A stretch of 27,289 nt of DNA from JAAYZM01 sp964510785 (GCA_964510785.1 CAZECM010000042.1:1-27289); one strand, 5' to 3'; shown: positions 6,605 through 14,248, counted from the first letter of the stretch. The notes: generated from the sequence alone by a model not told the origin. Program-made: numbers and translations.

Positions 6605-7570
6605 GTGGAACTCAGGCAGCTCGGCAGGACGGGCCTGCGCGTCGCCCCGCTCGCGCTCGGCACCATGACGTGGGCGCGCGACACGGAGGCCGACGACGCC
6701 GCGGAGCAGCTGCGTGACTTCGTCGACGCGGGCGGCACGCTCCTCGACACCGCGGCGACCTACGCCGACGGTGACTGCGAGGAGCTCATCGGCTCCCTGC
6801 TCGGCAGCGTCGTCAGTCGCGAGGACGTCACGCTGTGCACGAAGGCCGGCGTCCGCCGCCTCCCCGACGGCACCGGCACCGTGGACGCCTCGCGTGCGAC
6901 GCTCCTCGCAGGCCTCGACGCCTCGCTACGCCGGCTCGGCACGGACCACGTCGACCTCTTCCTCGTGCAGAGCCCCGACCCGCTCACCCCGATCGAGGAG
7001 ACGGTCGGCACGCTGCGCTACGCGGTCGCCTCGGGCCGCGCGCGGTACGTCGGGCTGTCCAACTTCCCCGCGTGGCGCACGGCACAGGCCGCGACGATGC
7101 TCGCCGACGACGTCCGCCTCGCCGCCGTCGAGGTCGAGTACTCGCTCCTGCAGCGCGGGGTCGAGCGCGAGGTCCTCCCCGCCGCTCTGGGCCTCGGGCT
7201 CGGTGTGCTCGCGTGGTCTCCCCTCGGCCGCGGCGTGCTGACGGGCAAGTACCGGCGCTCCGTCCCCGCGGACTCACGGGCCGCGTCGTCCCACCTCGCG
7301 GGCTTCGTCGCGCCGTACCTCGGCGTGGAGCAGGGACCCGTCGTCGAGGCGCTCGTCACGGCGGCGGACGGCCTCGGCGTGAGCCCGCTCGAGGTCGCTC
7401 TCGCGTGGCTGTGCGCGCGTCCCGGGATCAGCGCAGCCGTGCTGGGCGCGAGGACCCCTGAGCAGCTCCGGGCCGCGCTCGGTGCGACCCGCCTCGTGCT
7501 CCCCCCGGAGATCGCGGGGGCGCTCGACGAGGTCGGGGCGCCACGGCTCGGCTACCCCGAGGTGCTCTAG
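6605..7570 (+). CDS. Aldo/keto reductase
   Basis: NADPH-dependent oxidoreductase of the AKR superfamily, 321 residues, a single TIM barrel. It shows LGRTGLRVAPLALGTMTW at the start, Asp48 and Tyr53 (LLDTAATYADG), Lys80 (CTKAG), the VGLSNFPAW strand, and LAWSPLGRGVLTGKY before the cofactor loop. The catalytic tetrad of the family is Asp-Tyr-Lys-His, but the His position here is Gln122 (LFLVQSPDP). Either this is one of the natural variants or the chemistry is altered. It starts at GTG 6605, 6 nt after TAGGTT. It ends on a CTAG that also supplies the stop codon of the convergent acidic-protein gene. The substrate is unknown. Confidence 0.88.
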   Translation: MELRQLGRTGLRVAPLALGTMTWARDTEADDAAEQLRDFVDAGGTLLDTAATYADGDCEELIGSLLGSVVSREDVTLCTKAGVRRLPDGTGTVDASRATLLAGLDASLRRLGTDHVDLFLVQSPDPLTPIEETVGTLRYAVASGRARYVGLSNFPAWRTAQAATMLADDVRLAAVEVEYSLLQRGVEREVLPAALGLGLGVLAWSPLGRGVLTGKYRRSVPADSRAASSHLAGFVAPYLGVEQGPVVEALVTAADGLGVSPLEVALAWLCARPGISAAVLGARTPEQLRAALGATRLVLPPEIAGALDEVGAPRLGYPEVL

Positions 7571-7902
7571 CCCTCGTCGCCGTCTGCCCGGTCGTCGTCC
7601 ACGTCGTCGTCGAAGTCCTCGAACGCCTCGTCCGGCACCTTGTCGACGTCGTAGCGCTCCGACGGGTCCTCGTCGCCGTCGGCGTCGTCGTCATCGTCGT
7701 CGTCGTCCGTGATGTCGAACGGGAGCGCCTCGTTGTGCGCCCGGCCCAGCGCCTCGGCGTAGACGTCGAAAGCGTCCGCGAGCACGTCGTACGCGTCGTC
7801 GACCGCGGGGTCCTGCTCGGCACGCCGGGAGCTCACTGCGTGGTAGTGGGCCTCGAGGGCGGCAACGAACCTGTCGAGCGCGGCACGCGGGTCTACGGTC
7901 AT
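7567..7902 (-). CDS. Small acidic protein with a poly-aspartate stretch, function unknown
   Basis: A 111-residue protein. Residues 1-65 are predicted mostly helical (MTVDPRAALDRFVAALEAHYHAV and a DAYDVLADAFDVYAEAL repeat-like helix). The rest is extremely acidic, with eight Asp in a row after FDIT and further D/E runs to the end, and has almost no hydrophobic residues. Close relatives in actinobacterial genomes are, as I recall, called hypothetical or misnamed primosomal protein. The DNA under the acidic part is a GTC/GAC triplet run. The ATG at 7902 is 6 nt after TACCGT, arguing for this start over the longer upstream frame. It is convergent with the reductase gene and shares its stop-codon tetramer. 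No function is assigned. Confidence 0.72.
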   Translation of the reverse strand: MTVDPRAALDRFVAALEAHYHAVSSRRAEQDPAVDDAYDVLADAFDVYAEALGRAHNEALPFDITDDDDDDDDADGDEDPSERYDVDKVPDEAFEDFDDDVDDDRADGDEG

Positions 7903-7908
7903 GCCCCC

Positions 7909-7914
7909 ACGGTA
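7909..7914 (-). promoter_or_regulatory. -10-like box TACCGT for the acidic-protein gene
   Basis: TACCGT on the minus strand, then 6 nt (gggggc), then ATG at 7902. It fits the leaderless arrangement seen at neighbouring genes. Confidence 0.45.
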
Positions 7915-7966
7915 GTGCCGCAGCGTGCACAATGGCAGCACTTGCCGACGAGACCGGGGGTCGTAC

Positions 7967-8206
7967 ATGGCACAGGCAGACACCATCGTGAAGTTCCGTG
8001 CGGGGCCGCCACGGACCTCGCACTACGAGTACCGCGAGGTGAGGCTGCCCCGCTACACCTCACCCGGCGACGCGACCAGGCTCCTGACCGAGGCCGCCGA
8101 GTACGGCCGGTGGGAGCTCGCACGCACCTCGCTCTACCTCGGTGGGGAACGCCGCGTGTGGCTGCGCCGGCGCATCATCAAGGTGCGCTCGACGCTCGAC
8201 GCCTGA
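7967..8206 (+). CDS. DUF5703 family protein
   Basis: A 79-residue basic protein conserved in actinobacteria, function unknown. Recognisable features are HYEYREVRLPRYTSPGDATRLLTE and ELARTSLYLGGERRVWLRRRI, a short alpha/beta fold with an arginine-rich C-terminus. I chose the ATG at 7967. A GGGGG tract 6 nt upstream can serve as ribosome binding site, and a CACAAT box at 7928-7933 would give a leader of about 27 nt, unlike its leaderless neighbours. The longer in-frame start at 7925 has no support. It is divergent from the acidic-protein gene and ends 7 bp before the convergent M20 peptidase gene. Confidence 0.8.
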   Translation: MAQADTIVKFRAGPPRTSHYEYREVRLPRYTSPGDATRLLTEAAEYGRWELARTSLYLGGERRVWLRRRIIKVRSTLDA

Positions 8207-8213
8207 CGGCACC

Positions 8214-9542
8214 TCAGCAGACGTCGAGGAACCGGTCGAGCACCCGGGTCCCGAAGCGCAACGCGTCCACGGGGACCCGCTCGTCGACACCGTGGAACAT
8301 CGCAGCGAAGTCCATCGAGGCGGGCAGCCGCAACGGCGCGAAGCCGTACCCCGTGATCCCGAGCCCGGCGAGGTGCTTGTTGTCCGTGCCGCCCGAGAGC
8401 ATGTACGGGAGCACCACCGCCCCGGGGTCCTCGGCGAGCAGGGCCTGCGACATCGCACCGACGATCGCGGCGTCGAGCGGCGCCGTGAGGGCCTGGTTGC
8501 GGTAGAGGTCCTCGACGTCGACGCCGGGGCCCGCGAGCTTCGCGACCACCTCGTCGGCCTCCCGCTCGAGCCCGGGCAGGAAACGCAGGTCCACGACCGC
8601 CTCGGCGCGCCCCGGGATGACGTTGGCCTTGTAGCCGGCCCGGAGCTGGGTCGGGTTGGACGAGTGGCGCACGGTCGAGCCGACGAACTTCGCCGCAGGG
8701 CCCAGCGCCTCGAGCAGGGTGTCGACGGAGGCCGGGTCCTCCGGGTCGAACGGCAGACCCGTGAGCTCCGCCACTCCCCGCAGCAGGGCCGCCGTCGACT
8801 CCGTGAGCACGAGCGGCCACGGGTGCTGCCCGATCCGCGCGACGGCCTCGGCGAGCCGGGTGACCGCGTTGTCGTCGTTGACGAAGGAGCCGTGCCCGGC
8901 CCGCCCGTGCGCGACGACCCGCAACCATGCGAGGCCCTTCTCCGCGACCTGCACGAGGTAGGCGCGCGTGCCGGCGACGTCCACGGAGAAGCCACCGACC
9001 TCGCTCACCGCCTCGGTCGCCCCCTCGAACAGCTCGGGGCGGTGCCGCACGACCCACCCGGCGCCCGCCTCTCCCCCGGCCTCCTCGTCGGCGAAGAAGG
9101 CGAGGACCACGTCACGCGCTGGCGGTCGGCCCTCGCGAGCACGGGCCCGGAAGGTCGCGAGCATCATCGCGTCCATGTCCTTCATGTCGACGGCGCCGCG
9201 CCCCCACAGCATCCCGTCGCGCTCCTCGCCCGCGAACGGGTCGACCTGCCACTCGCTCGCGTCCGCGGGGACGACGTCGAGGTGGCCGTGCACGACGAGC
9301 GCAGGTCGGGTGCGGTCGAGCCCGGGGATGCGGACGACGACGTTCGCCCGTCCCGGCTCGCTCTCGAACAGCTCGGGCTCGAGGCCGACGTCGGCGAGCT
9401 TCCCGGCCACGTACTCCGCGGCGAGCCGCTCGCCGGGCCCGGACCCGTCGCCGTAGTTCGACGTGTCGATGCGCAACAGGTCCTGGCAGATCCGGGCGAC
9501 CTCGCGCTCCGCCGCGCCCTCGGTGGTGCTCTCGGACCTCAT
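8214..9542 (-). CDS. M20/M25/M40 family metallopeptidase
   Basis: Cytosolic dizinc exopeptidase or deacylase of 442 residues (ArgE/DapE/ACY1/CPG2 family). Metal and catalytic residues are visible in order: HGHLDVVPAD (His, catalytic Asp), GRGAVDMKDMDA (bridging Asp), FFADEEAGGEAG (the Glu pair), then a dimerisation domain around AHGRAGHGSF, and the final His ligand in SGGTDNKHL. No signal peptide is present. The ATG at 9542 overlaps the stop of the upstream M3 peptidase gene as ATGA, so it is the last gene of a GNAT-M3-M20 operon. With the oligopeptidase before it, a role in finishing peptide breakdown to amino acids is plausible. The exact substrate is unknown. Confidence 0.9.
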   Translation of the reverse strand: MRSESTTEGAAEREVARICQDLLRIDTSNYGDGSGPGERLAAEYVAGKLADVGLEPELFESEPGRANVVVRIPGLDRTRPALVVHGHLDVVPADASEWQVDPFAGEERDGMLWGRGAVDMKDMDAMMLATFRARAREGRPPARDVVLAFFADEEAGGEAGAGWVVRHRPELFEGATEAVSEVGGFSVDVAGTRAYLVQVAEKGLAWLRVVAHGRAGHGSFVNDDNAVTRLAEAVARIGQHPWPLVLTESTAALLRGVAELTGLPFDPEDPASVDTLLEALGPAAKFVGSTVRHSSNPTQLRAGYKANVIPGRAEAVVDLRFLPGLEREADEVVAKLAGPGVDVEDLYRNQALTAPLDAAIVGAMSQALLAEDPGAVVLPYMLSGGTDNKHLAGLGITGYGFAPLRLPASMDFAAMFHGVDERVPVDALRFGTRVLDRFLDVC

Positions 9543-11626
9543 GCGACGACGTCGAGCCCGCGGCGCGCGAGGAGCGGCTCGATGCGCGGCTCGCGCCCCC
9601 GCAGCTCGCCGAACGCCCGCATCGGGTCGATCGAGCCGCCGCGACCCAGCAGCGTGCGCCGGAACCGTTCGCCCGCCGCGCGGTCGAGGCCCCCGTTCTC
9701 GCCGAACCACTCGACCGTGTCCGCGTCGAGCACCTCGGACCAGATGTAGGAGTAGTAGGCCGCGGAGTACCCGCCACCGAACGCGTGGTTGAAGTACGTC
9801 GTGCGGTAGCGCGGCGGTACGAGCTCGATGGCGATCCCGGCGTCGGCGAGCGCGGCCGCCTCGAAGGCCTCGACCTGCTCGACGTCGGTCGGCACGTCCT
9901 GCGCCGCGAGCCGGTGCCACGCCTGGTCGAGGATCGCGGCCGCGAGGTACTCCGTCGTGCGCTGGCCCTCGCCCCACTGGCGCGAGGCGAGCTTGCGCTC
10001 GACCCACTCGGCCGGCACGGGCTCGCCCGTCACGTGGTGCACGGCGTAGGCGGCGAGGATCTCGGGGTCCCACGCCCACATCTCGTTGACCTGCGAGGGG
10101 TACTCGACGAAGTCACGCGGCACCTCCGTGCCGGACTGAGAGGGGTAGCGCACGTCGGAGAACAACCCGTGCAACGCGTGCCCGAACTCGTGGAAGAGCG
10201 TGATGACCTCGTCCCACGCGAGCAGCGCGGGCTGCCCGGCCGGCGGCTTGGGGATGTTGAGGTTGTTCACGACGACGGGCGGCAGGCCCAGGAGGTGCGA
10301 CTGGTCGACGAGGTTGTTCATCCAGGCCCCGCCGCGCTTGCTCGCGCGCGTGAAGAAGTCACCGACGAACAGCCCGAGCGGTGTGCCGTCCGCCTCGGTG
10401 ACCTCGAAGACGCGCGCGTCCGGGTGGTAGCCCGCGAGGTCGGTGCGTTCGGTGAAGCTCACCCCGTACAGCCGGTGCGCCGCGGCGAAGACGCCGTCGC
10501 GCAGCACGCGGTCCAGGGCGAGGTAGGGCCGCAGCAGGGCGTCGTCGAGCTCGTAGCGCTCCCGGCGCACCCGTTCCGAGTAGTACTCCCAGTCCCACGG
10601 CTGGAGCGTCTCGCCCGGCAGGTCCGCCTCGAGCGCGGTCTGCAGGACGTCGGCGTCGCGCCGGGCGTTGGCAGCGGCGGCCGGTGCGAGCCGGTCGAGC
10701 ATCTCCTTGACGGCCACCGCCGTCTTCGCCGTCGCGTCCTGGGCCACGTAGTCGGCGTGGTGCTCGAACCCGAGCAGCTCGGCGTGCTCCGCGCGCAGCC
10801 TGGCGAGCCGCAGCACGATCGCCCGGGTGTCGTGCTCACCGCCGCGCCCTCCGCGCGTCACGGACGCCTCGAAGAGCCGCTGGCGCAGCGCGCGGTCGGT
10901 GAGGACGGCGAGCGCCTCCTGCTGGGTCGGCAGCTGCAGCTCCAGCAGGAAGCCGCTCTCGTGGCCCCGGTCCGCGGCCGACTGTCGCGCCGCGGCGACG
11001 GCGTCCTCGGACAGCCCGGCGAGCTGCGCCGCGTCCTCGACGAAGACGGCCGCGGCGTTCTGCTCGGCGAGCAGCACGCGCCCGAACTGCGCCTCGAGCG
11101 AGGAGATCTCGGCGTTCAGGGCCCGCAAGCGGTCCTTCTCCGCCTCGCCGAGCCGCACACCCGCGCGGACGAAGTCCGTCTTGACGGTGTGCATGAGCCA
11201 CTCCTGGTCCGGCTCTAGCGTGATCTCGCCGCGCTCGACCCGGGCCGCGAGGTCGCCGCCGCGGGCGTAGAGGGTCTCGTTGAGGTAGATCACGTCGTGG
11301 TGGGCGGCGAGCAACGGCGCGAGCTTCTCCTCGATCGCGTCGAGCTCGGGCGTCGAGTCGGCCGAGGCCTGGTTGTAGAACACGGTGACGGCGCGGTGCG
11401 CGAGCCGGCCCGAGCGCTCCCACGCGGCGAGGTAGTTCTCGACCGTGGGCTCCGCGGCGTCCGTCGCGATCCGGTCGATCTCGGCGAGCTCTTCGGCGAG
11501 TCCCGCCTTGATGGCCGGCAGGTAGTGCTCGGTGCGGATCGCGGCAAAGTCGGGCAGCCCGAAGGGCAACGTCGAGGGTGCGGCGAAGGGGTTCGTGGGG
11601 TCGAGGGCAGCGGCGTCGTTGGTCAC
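9539..11626 (-). CDS. M3 family oligopeptidase (peptidyl-dipeptidase Dcp/OpdA-like)
   Basis: Zinc peptidase of 695 residues, usual length for the family, cytosolic (no signal peptide). The zinc motif HEFGHALHGLF is at about 479-489. The third ligand region is VPRDFVEYPSQVNEMW, and the substrate-contacting YRTTYFNHAFGGGYSAAYYSY lies near the C-terminus. It degrades short peptides, releasing dipeptides or cutting internally. I chose the GTG at 11626, 10 bp after the GNAT stop codon, with GAGGA about 8 nt upstream as ribosome binding site. The N-terminal NPFAAPSTLPFGLPDFAAIRT matches the Dcp start. The open frame continues upstream only as an antisense-type shadow across the GNAT gene. Its stop overlaps the start of the M20 gene. 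Confidence 0.93.
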   Translation of the reverse strand: MTNDAAALDPTNPFAAPSTLPFGLPDFAAIRTEHYLPAIKAGLAEELAEIDRIATDAAEPTVENYLAAWERSGRLAHRAVTVFYNQASADSTPELDAIEEKLAPLLAAHHDVIYLNETLYARGGDLAARVERGEITLEPDQEWLMHTVKTDFVRAGVRLGEAEKDRLRALNAEISSLEAQFGRVLLAEQNAAAVFVEDAAQLAGLSEDAVAAARQSAADRGHESGFLLELQLPTQQEALAVLTDRALRQRLFEASVTRGGRGGEHDTRAIVLRLARLRAEHAELLGFEHHADYVAQDATAKTAVAVKEMLDRLAPAAAANARRDADVLQTALEADLPGETLQPWDWEYYSERVRRERYELDDALLRPYLALDRVLRDGVFAAAHRLYGVSFTERTDLAGYHPDARVFEVTEADGTPLGLFVGDFFTRASKRGGAWMNNLVDQSHLLGLPPVVVNNLNIPKPPAGQPALLAWDEVITLFHEFGHALHGLFSDVRYPSQSGTEVPRDFVEYPSQVNEMWAWDPEILAAYAVHHVTGEPVPAEWVERKLASRQWGEGQRTTEYLAAAILDQAWHRLAAQDVPTDVEQVEAFEAAALADAGIAIELVPPRYRTTYFNHAFGGGYSAAYYSYIWSEVLDADTVEWFGENGGLDRAAGERFRRTLLGRGGSIDPMRAFGELRGREPRIEPLLARRGLDVVA

Positions 11627-11636
11627 CCGCCTATCC

Positions 11637-12266
11637 TCACCCGTCCGCCGGGTGGGGCGCCACCAGGCTCGTCGCGGGCCACGGCGCGACCGGCTCGCGC
11701 GCGTCGTCGCGCAGCAGGGTGCCGAGCCACGCGTCGCGTCGCACGCCCCGCTGCACGTCGTGCCCCCGCACCTGCCCCTCGAAGCGGAAGCCGCAGCGCC
11801 ACGCGACGGCCCACGACGCCCAGTTGCCGGCATAGGCCGTCCACAGGATCCGGTCGAGGCCGAGGCCGTCCGGGGCGAAGCCGAAGTCGACGGCGAGCCG
11901 TGCGGCGCGCGTCATGAGTCCCCGCCCTCGTGCGGCCGGCGAGAGCCAGTAGCCGAGCTCCGCGGAACCCGTGCCCTCCAACCGCAGCCCGACCATGCCG
12001 AGCAGCGTGCCCGCGGCGCCGTCGGCCCGGACCGCCCAGGCCGCCTCCCCCCGGAGGTCGTCGGCCACCGTGCCGACGCGCAGGATCGCCCACGCGTCCG
12101 TCACGTGGGTCACGAACCCGCGCGCGTGCTCGGGCAGGTACGGGGACGGCACGGTGGTCCATGCCGCGACGGCGGGATCCTGGCACGCCTCGGTCATGGC
12201 CTCGAGGTCGGCGAAGGTGGGCGGTGACAGGGTCACGACGTCGTCGGTGCGGATCGCGGAGCGCAT
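11637..12266 (-). CDS. GNAT N-acetyltransferase (RimJ/RimL type)
   Basis: A 209-residue acetyl-CoA-dependent acetyltransferase. It shows the RimJ/RimL layout: VTLSPPTFADLEAM at the N-terminus, then GMVGLRLEGTGSAELGYWLSPAARGRGLMTRA, split here as strand beta4 and the acetyl-CoA pyrophosphate-binding RGRGLM (about 113-118). NWASWAVAWRCGFRFEG follows at the C-terminal part. Such enzymes acetylate protein N-termini, antibiotics or small amines; the target is not predictable. The ATG at 12266 is 6 nt after CAGCAT, a weaker -10-like box. It is the first gene of the GNAT-M3-M20 operon and divergent from the cyclase gene. Confidence 0.87.
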   Translation of the reverse strand: MRSAIRTDDVVTLSPPTFADLEAMTEACQDPAVAAWTTVPSPYLPEHARGFVTHVTDAWAILRVGTVADDLRGEAAWAVRADGAAGTLLGMVGLRLEGTGSAELGYWLSPAARGRGLMTRAARLAVDFGFAPDGLGLDRILWTAYAGNWASWAVAWRCGFRFEGQVRGHDVQRGVRRDAWLGTLLRDDAREPVAPWPATSLVAPHPADG

Positions 12267-12368
12267 CCCGTGATGCTGGCACGTCAGCGCGGGGCAGCGA
12301 CAGCCCCCCGCCCGGCCGCCGTCGTCCGTCGTACGGGCCGGGCCTTCAGCTCGGGCGGCGAGCCGCCC

Positions 12369-12396
12369 TATCCTCGAGACCCCCGGCGCAAGGAGG
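12369..12396 (+). promoter_or_regulatory. Probable promoter and displaced Shine-Dalgarno ahead of the cyclase gene
   Basis: TATCCT at 12369-12374 is a good -10 box. It would give a leader of about 42 nt that contains AAGGAGG at 12390-12396, the strongest Shine-Dalgarno in the window. No ATG, GTG or TTG follows at 5-10 nt; the GTG used by the cyclase is 26 nt away. The purpose of the strong site is unclear. Confidence 0.4.
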
Positions 12397-12422
12397 CGCC
12401 GACCGAACGGCTGGGGCTCCCC

Positions 12423-13217
12423 GTGACCGATCTCACAGCGCGACGTGTCGTGGACCTCTCCGTCCCGATCGCGGAGCACCTGCCCGCCTCGTGGCCCACC
12501 CACGTGCCCTTCCAGCACAAGACGTACACGTGGTTCGGGCACACGCACGAGGGTCCCGGTGCCGCCGAGTCACAGCTCGGTCCGTACGCGACACGGTGGA
12601 TGGCGATCGACGAGCACACCGGGACGCACGTCGACGCCCCGAGCCACTTCATCCCCCCACCCGGCTCTGGTCTCGACTTCGCCGGGGAGTGGGGTTCCGT
12701 CGACGTCGACGGCGTCCCCCTCACCCAGCTCATCGGCCCCGCGGCGGTCATCGACGTCCCCGAGCTCCGCGCAGAGCCGGGCACCAGTCCTTTGCTCGAG
12801 CCCGAGCACGTCCTCGCGTGGGAGGCCGAGCACGGCACGCTGCGCCCCGGTGAGATCGTGCTGCTGCGCTCCGGCTGGGACCGGCACTACCTTCCCGGGT
12901 CGGCGGGGGACGCCTACCTGCGCGACGTCCTCCGCGCCACCGCGCCCGCGTGGCCCTCGCCGTCCGTCGCGACCGTCGAGCTCGTGCTCGACCGCGGGGT
13001 GCGCTGCCTCGGGACGGACGGCGCCTCGATGGGGCCCGCGCAGGGCGGCCAGGCGGTACACGTCGCGGCGCTCGGCAGGGGTGCCGTGTTCATCGAGTGC
13101 CTCACGCGGCTCGCCGAGCTCCCCCACCGTGGCGCAGAGTTCGTGTTCCTGCCGCTCAAGGTGCTCGGCGCGACCGGTGCCCCGGGGCGCGCCGTCGCGT
13201 TCCTCCCGCAGGGCTGA
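12423..13217 (+). CDS. Cyclase/kynurenine-formamidase-like metallohydrolase
   Basis: A 264-residue member of the putative cyclase family (PF04199) that includes KynB-type arylformamidases and isatin hydrolases. The metal motif DEHTGTHVDAPSHF (63-76) supplies the His and Asp ligands. VVDLSVPIAEHLP opens the fold, and IVLLRSGWDRHY and LGTDGASMGPA follow in the usual order. The substrate is not determined: no tryptophan-catabolism genes lie alongside. I start at the GTG at 12423 because family similarity begins at once (TDLTARRVVDLSVPI). The frame is open back to 12270 but that part is low-complexity. The start has only a weak GGGG tract nearby. It is convergent with the lipoprotein gene, 12 bp apart. 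Confidence 0.83.
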   Translation: MTDLTARRVVDLSVPIAEHLPASWPTHVPFQHKTYTWFGHTHEGPGAAESQLGPYATRWMAIDEHTGTHVDAPSHFIPPPGSGLDFAGEWGSVDVDGVPLTQLIGPAAVIDVPELRAEPGTSPLLEPEHVLAWEAEHGTLRPGEIVLLRSGWDRHYLPGSAGDAYLRDVLRATAPAWPSPSVATVELVLDRGVRCLGTDGASMGPAQGGQAVHVAALGRGAVFIECLTRLAELPHRGAEFVFLPLKVLGATGAPGRAVAFLPQG

Positions 13218-13229
13218 CACCCGAGGTGC

Positions 13230-14120
13230 TCACGACGACGACGACGGCGAGCGTCCGATCTCGACGAGCGAGAAGGCGACCCCCATCTCCTTGAAGATCT
13301 CGGGGATCTCCCCCGGCACGAACTCGTCGAGGACGTAGTGGCGCACCGTGTTCCCGTGGGCCGACTCGGGGTTGATCCGCAGCCCGGCGACGAGGAGATC
13401 GGCGTAGTCGGTCAGCTCGACGGGGGTGCGCTCGTAGTTCTCCTCGGTGTACACCTCGAGGTCCTCGAACGGCACGCGCACGCGCACCCAGTCGTCGCCC
13501 CACGTCGCCGGATCGAGCTCGATGATGGTTCCCGCGTTGAGGAACGGACGCTCGCCGCTCGCCCCCTCGCCGAAGAGCGTGAGCCCGAGGCTGATCAGCC
13601 CCGAGTCCAGCTCGGCGAGCTGCTCCGGGGTGAGGACGCCGGCAAGGCCGGCCGCGACGTCGTCGGGGGCGGGCAGCGCCGTGTGCTCGGGGCGCAGCCG
13701 CAGCTCGAGCGTGATGTCGGTGACGTCGCCGAACCGCAGCTCCTCGCCGCGGAACGTCGACTCGACGCCGTTGACGTGCTGGTCGTACCAGTCGACGAGG
13801 CGCTTGACCAGGACGAGGTCGAGGGTGCGTTCGCCGCCGCAGGTCTCGTCCGGCTGGAAGTAGTCGCCCGAGATGCGATACCTGGTCGCGGGCAGCGCGA
13901 GCCCGTCGCTCGCCGTGGACGCGTGGTTCCAGCCCCCGATGGTGTAGGCACCCGCGCCGAGCAGCCGGACCGCGGCGTCGTCCGGTCGCGCGTTCGCGGC
14001 CGGGTCGCACGTGATGCGGTCGACACCGCCCTGCGGGGCGGCCGACGTCCCGCTCGCGCACCCGGCAAGGGCGAGGGCGAGGCCGACGACGGCCAGCGGG
14101 CTGCGCGCGAGACGTGGCAT
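13230..14120 (-). CDS. Secreted lipoprotein of unknown function
   Basis: A 296-residue lipoprotein. The N-terminus MPRLARSPL is followed by a hydrophobic run and the lipobox LAGC with lipidated Cys21. The mature protein contains two further Cys (DRITCDPAAN and DETCGGERT) that could form a disulphide outside the cell. The rest is rich in predicted strands (DITLELRLRPEH, DDWVRVRVPFEDLEVY, TDYADLLVAGLRINPES), which looks like a beta-sandwich such as a carbohydrate-binding or CIA30-like module. I do not recognise a specific family. It ends in a Ser run. The ATG at 14120 is 6 nt after CACACT. It lies downstream of tRNA-Leu on the same strand but behind that gene's terminator. Confidence 0.72.
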   Translation of the reverse strand: MPRLARSPLAVVGLALALAGCASGTSAAPQGGVDRITCDPAANARPDDAAVRLLGAGAYTIGGWNHASTASDGLALPATRYRISGDYFQPDETCGGERTLDLVLVKRLVDWYDQHVNGVESTFRGEELRFGDVTDITLELRLRPEHTALPAPDDVAAGLAGVLTPEQLAELDSGLISLGLTLFGEGASGERPFLNAGTIIELDPATWGDDWVRVRVPFEDLEVYTEENYERTPVELTDYADLLVAGLRINPESAHGNTVRHYVLDEFVPGEIPEIFKEMGVAFSLVEIGRSPSSSS

Positions 14121-14191
14121 CCGCACAGTGTGGCGCGACCCGCGTGCTCCGCCCAGCGATACGTCACCTGGAGAGACGCCCGAGAGACGCA

Positions 14192-14228
14192 GAAGCCCCT
14201 CACCGCGGTGTCGCAGGTGAGGGGCTTC
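14192..14228 (-). terminator. Terminator hairpin downstream of tRNA-Leu
   Basis: A perfect 13-bp stem (gaagcccctcacc at 14192-14204 with its complement at 14216-14228) and an 11-nt loop, starting 20 nt beyond the tRNA 3' end on the minus strand. There is no run of Ts after the stem, as is common in high-GC actinobacteria. It separates the tRNA from the lipoprotein gene. Confidence 0.72.
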
Positions 14229-14248
14229 GCGTCGCTGTCTCAAACGAG

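Noticed and set aside
7650..7720. The GTC/GAC triplet run as a CRISPR-like or satellite repeat
   Set aside because: It is the coding sequence of Asp runs in the small acidic protein. There are no spacers or conserved repeat units.
8927..11218. A 763-codon plus-strand open frame opposite the M20 and M3 peptidase genes
   Set aside because: Arg- and Glu-rich translation without recognisable domains. The opposite strand encodes two complete, well-recognised peptidases.
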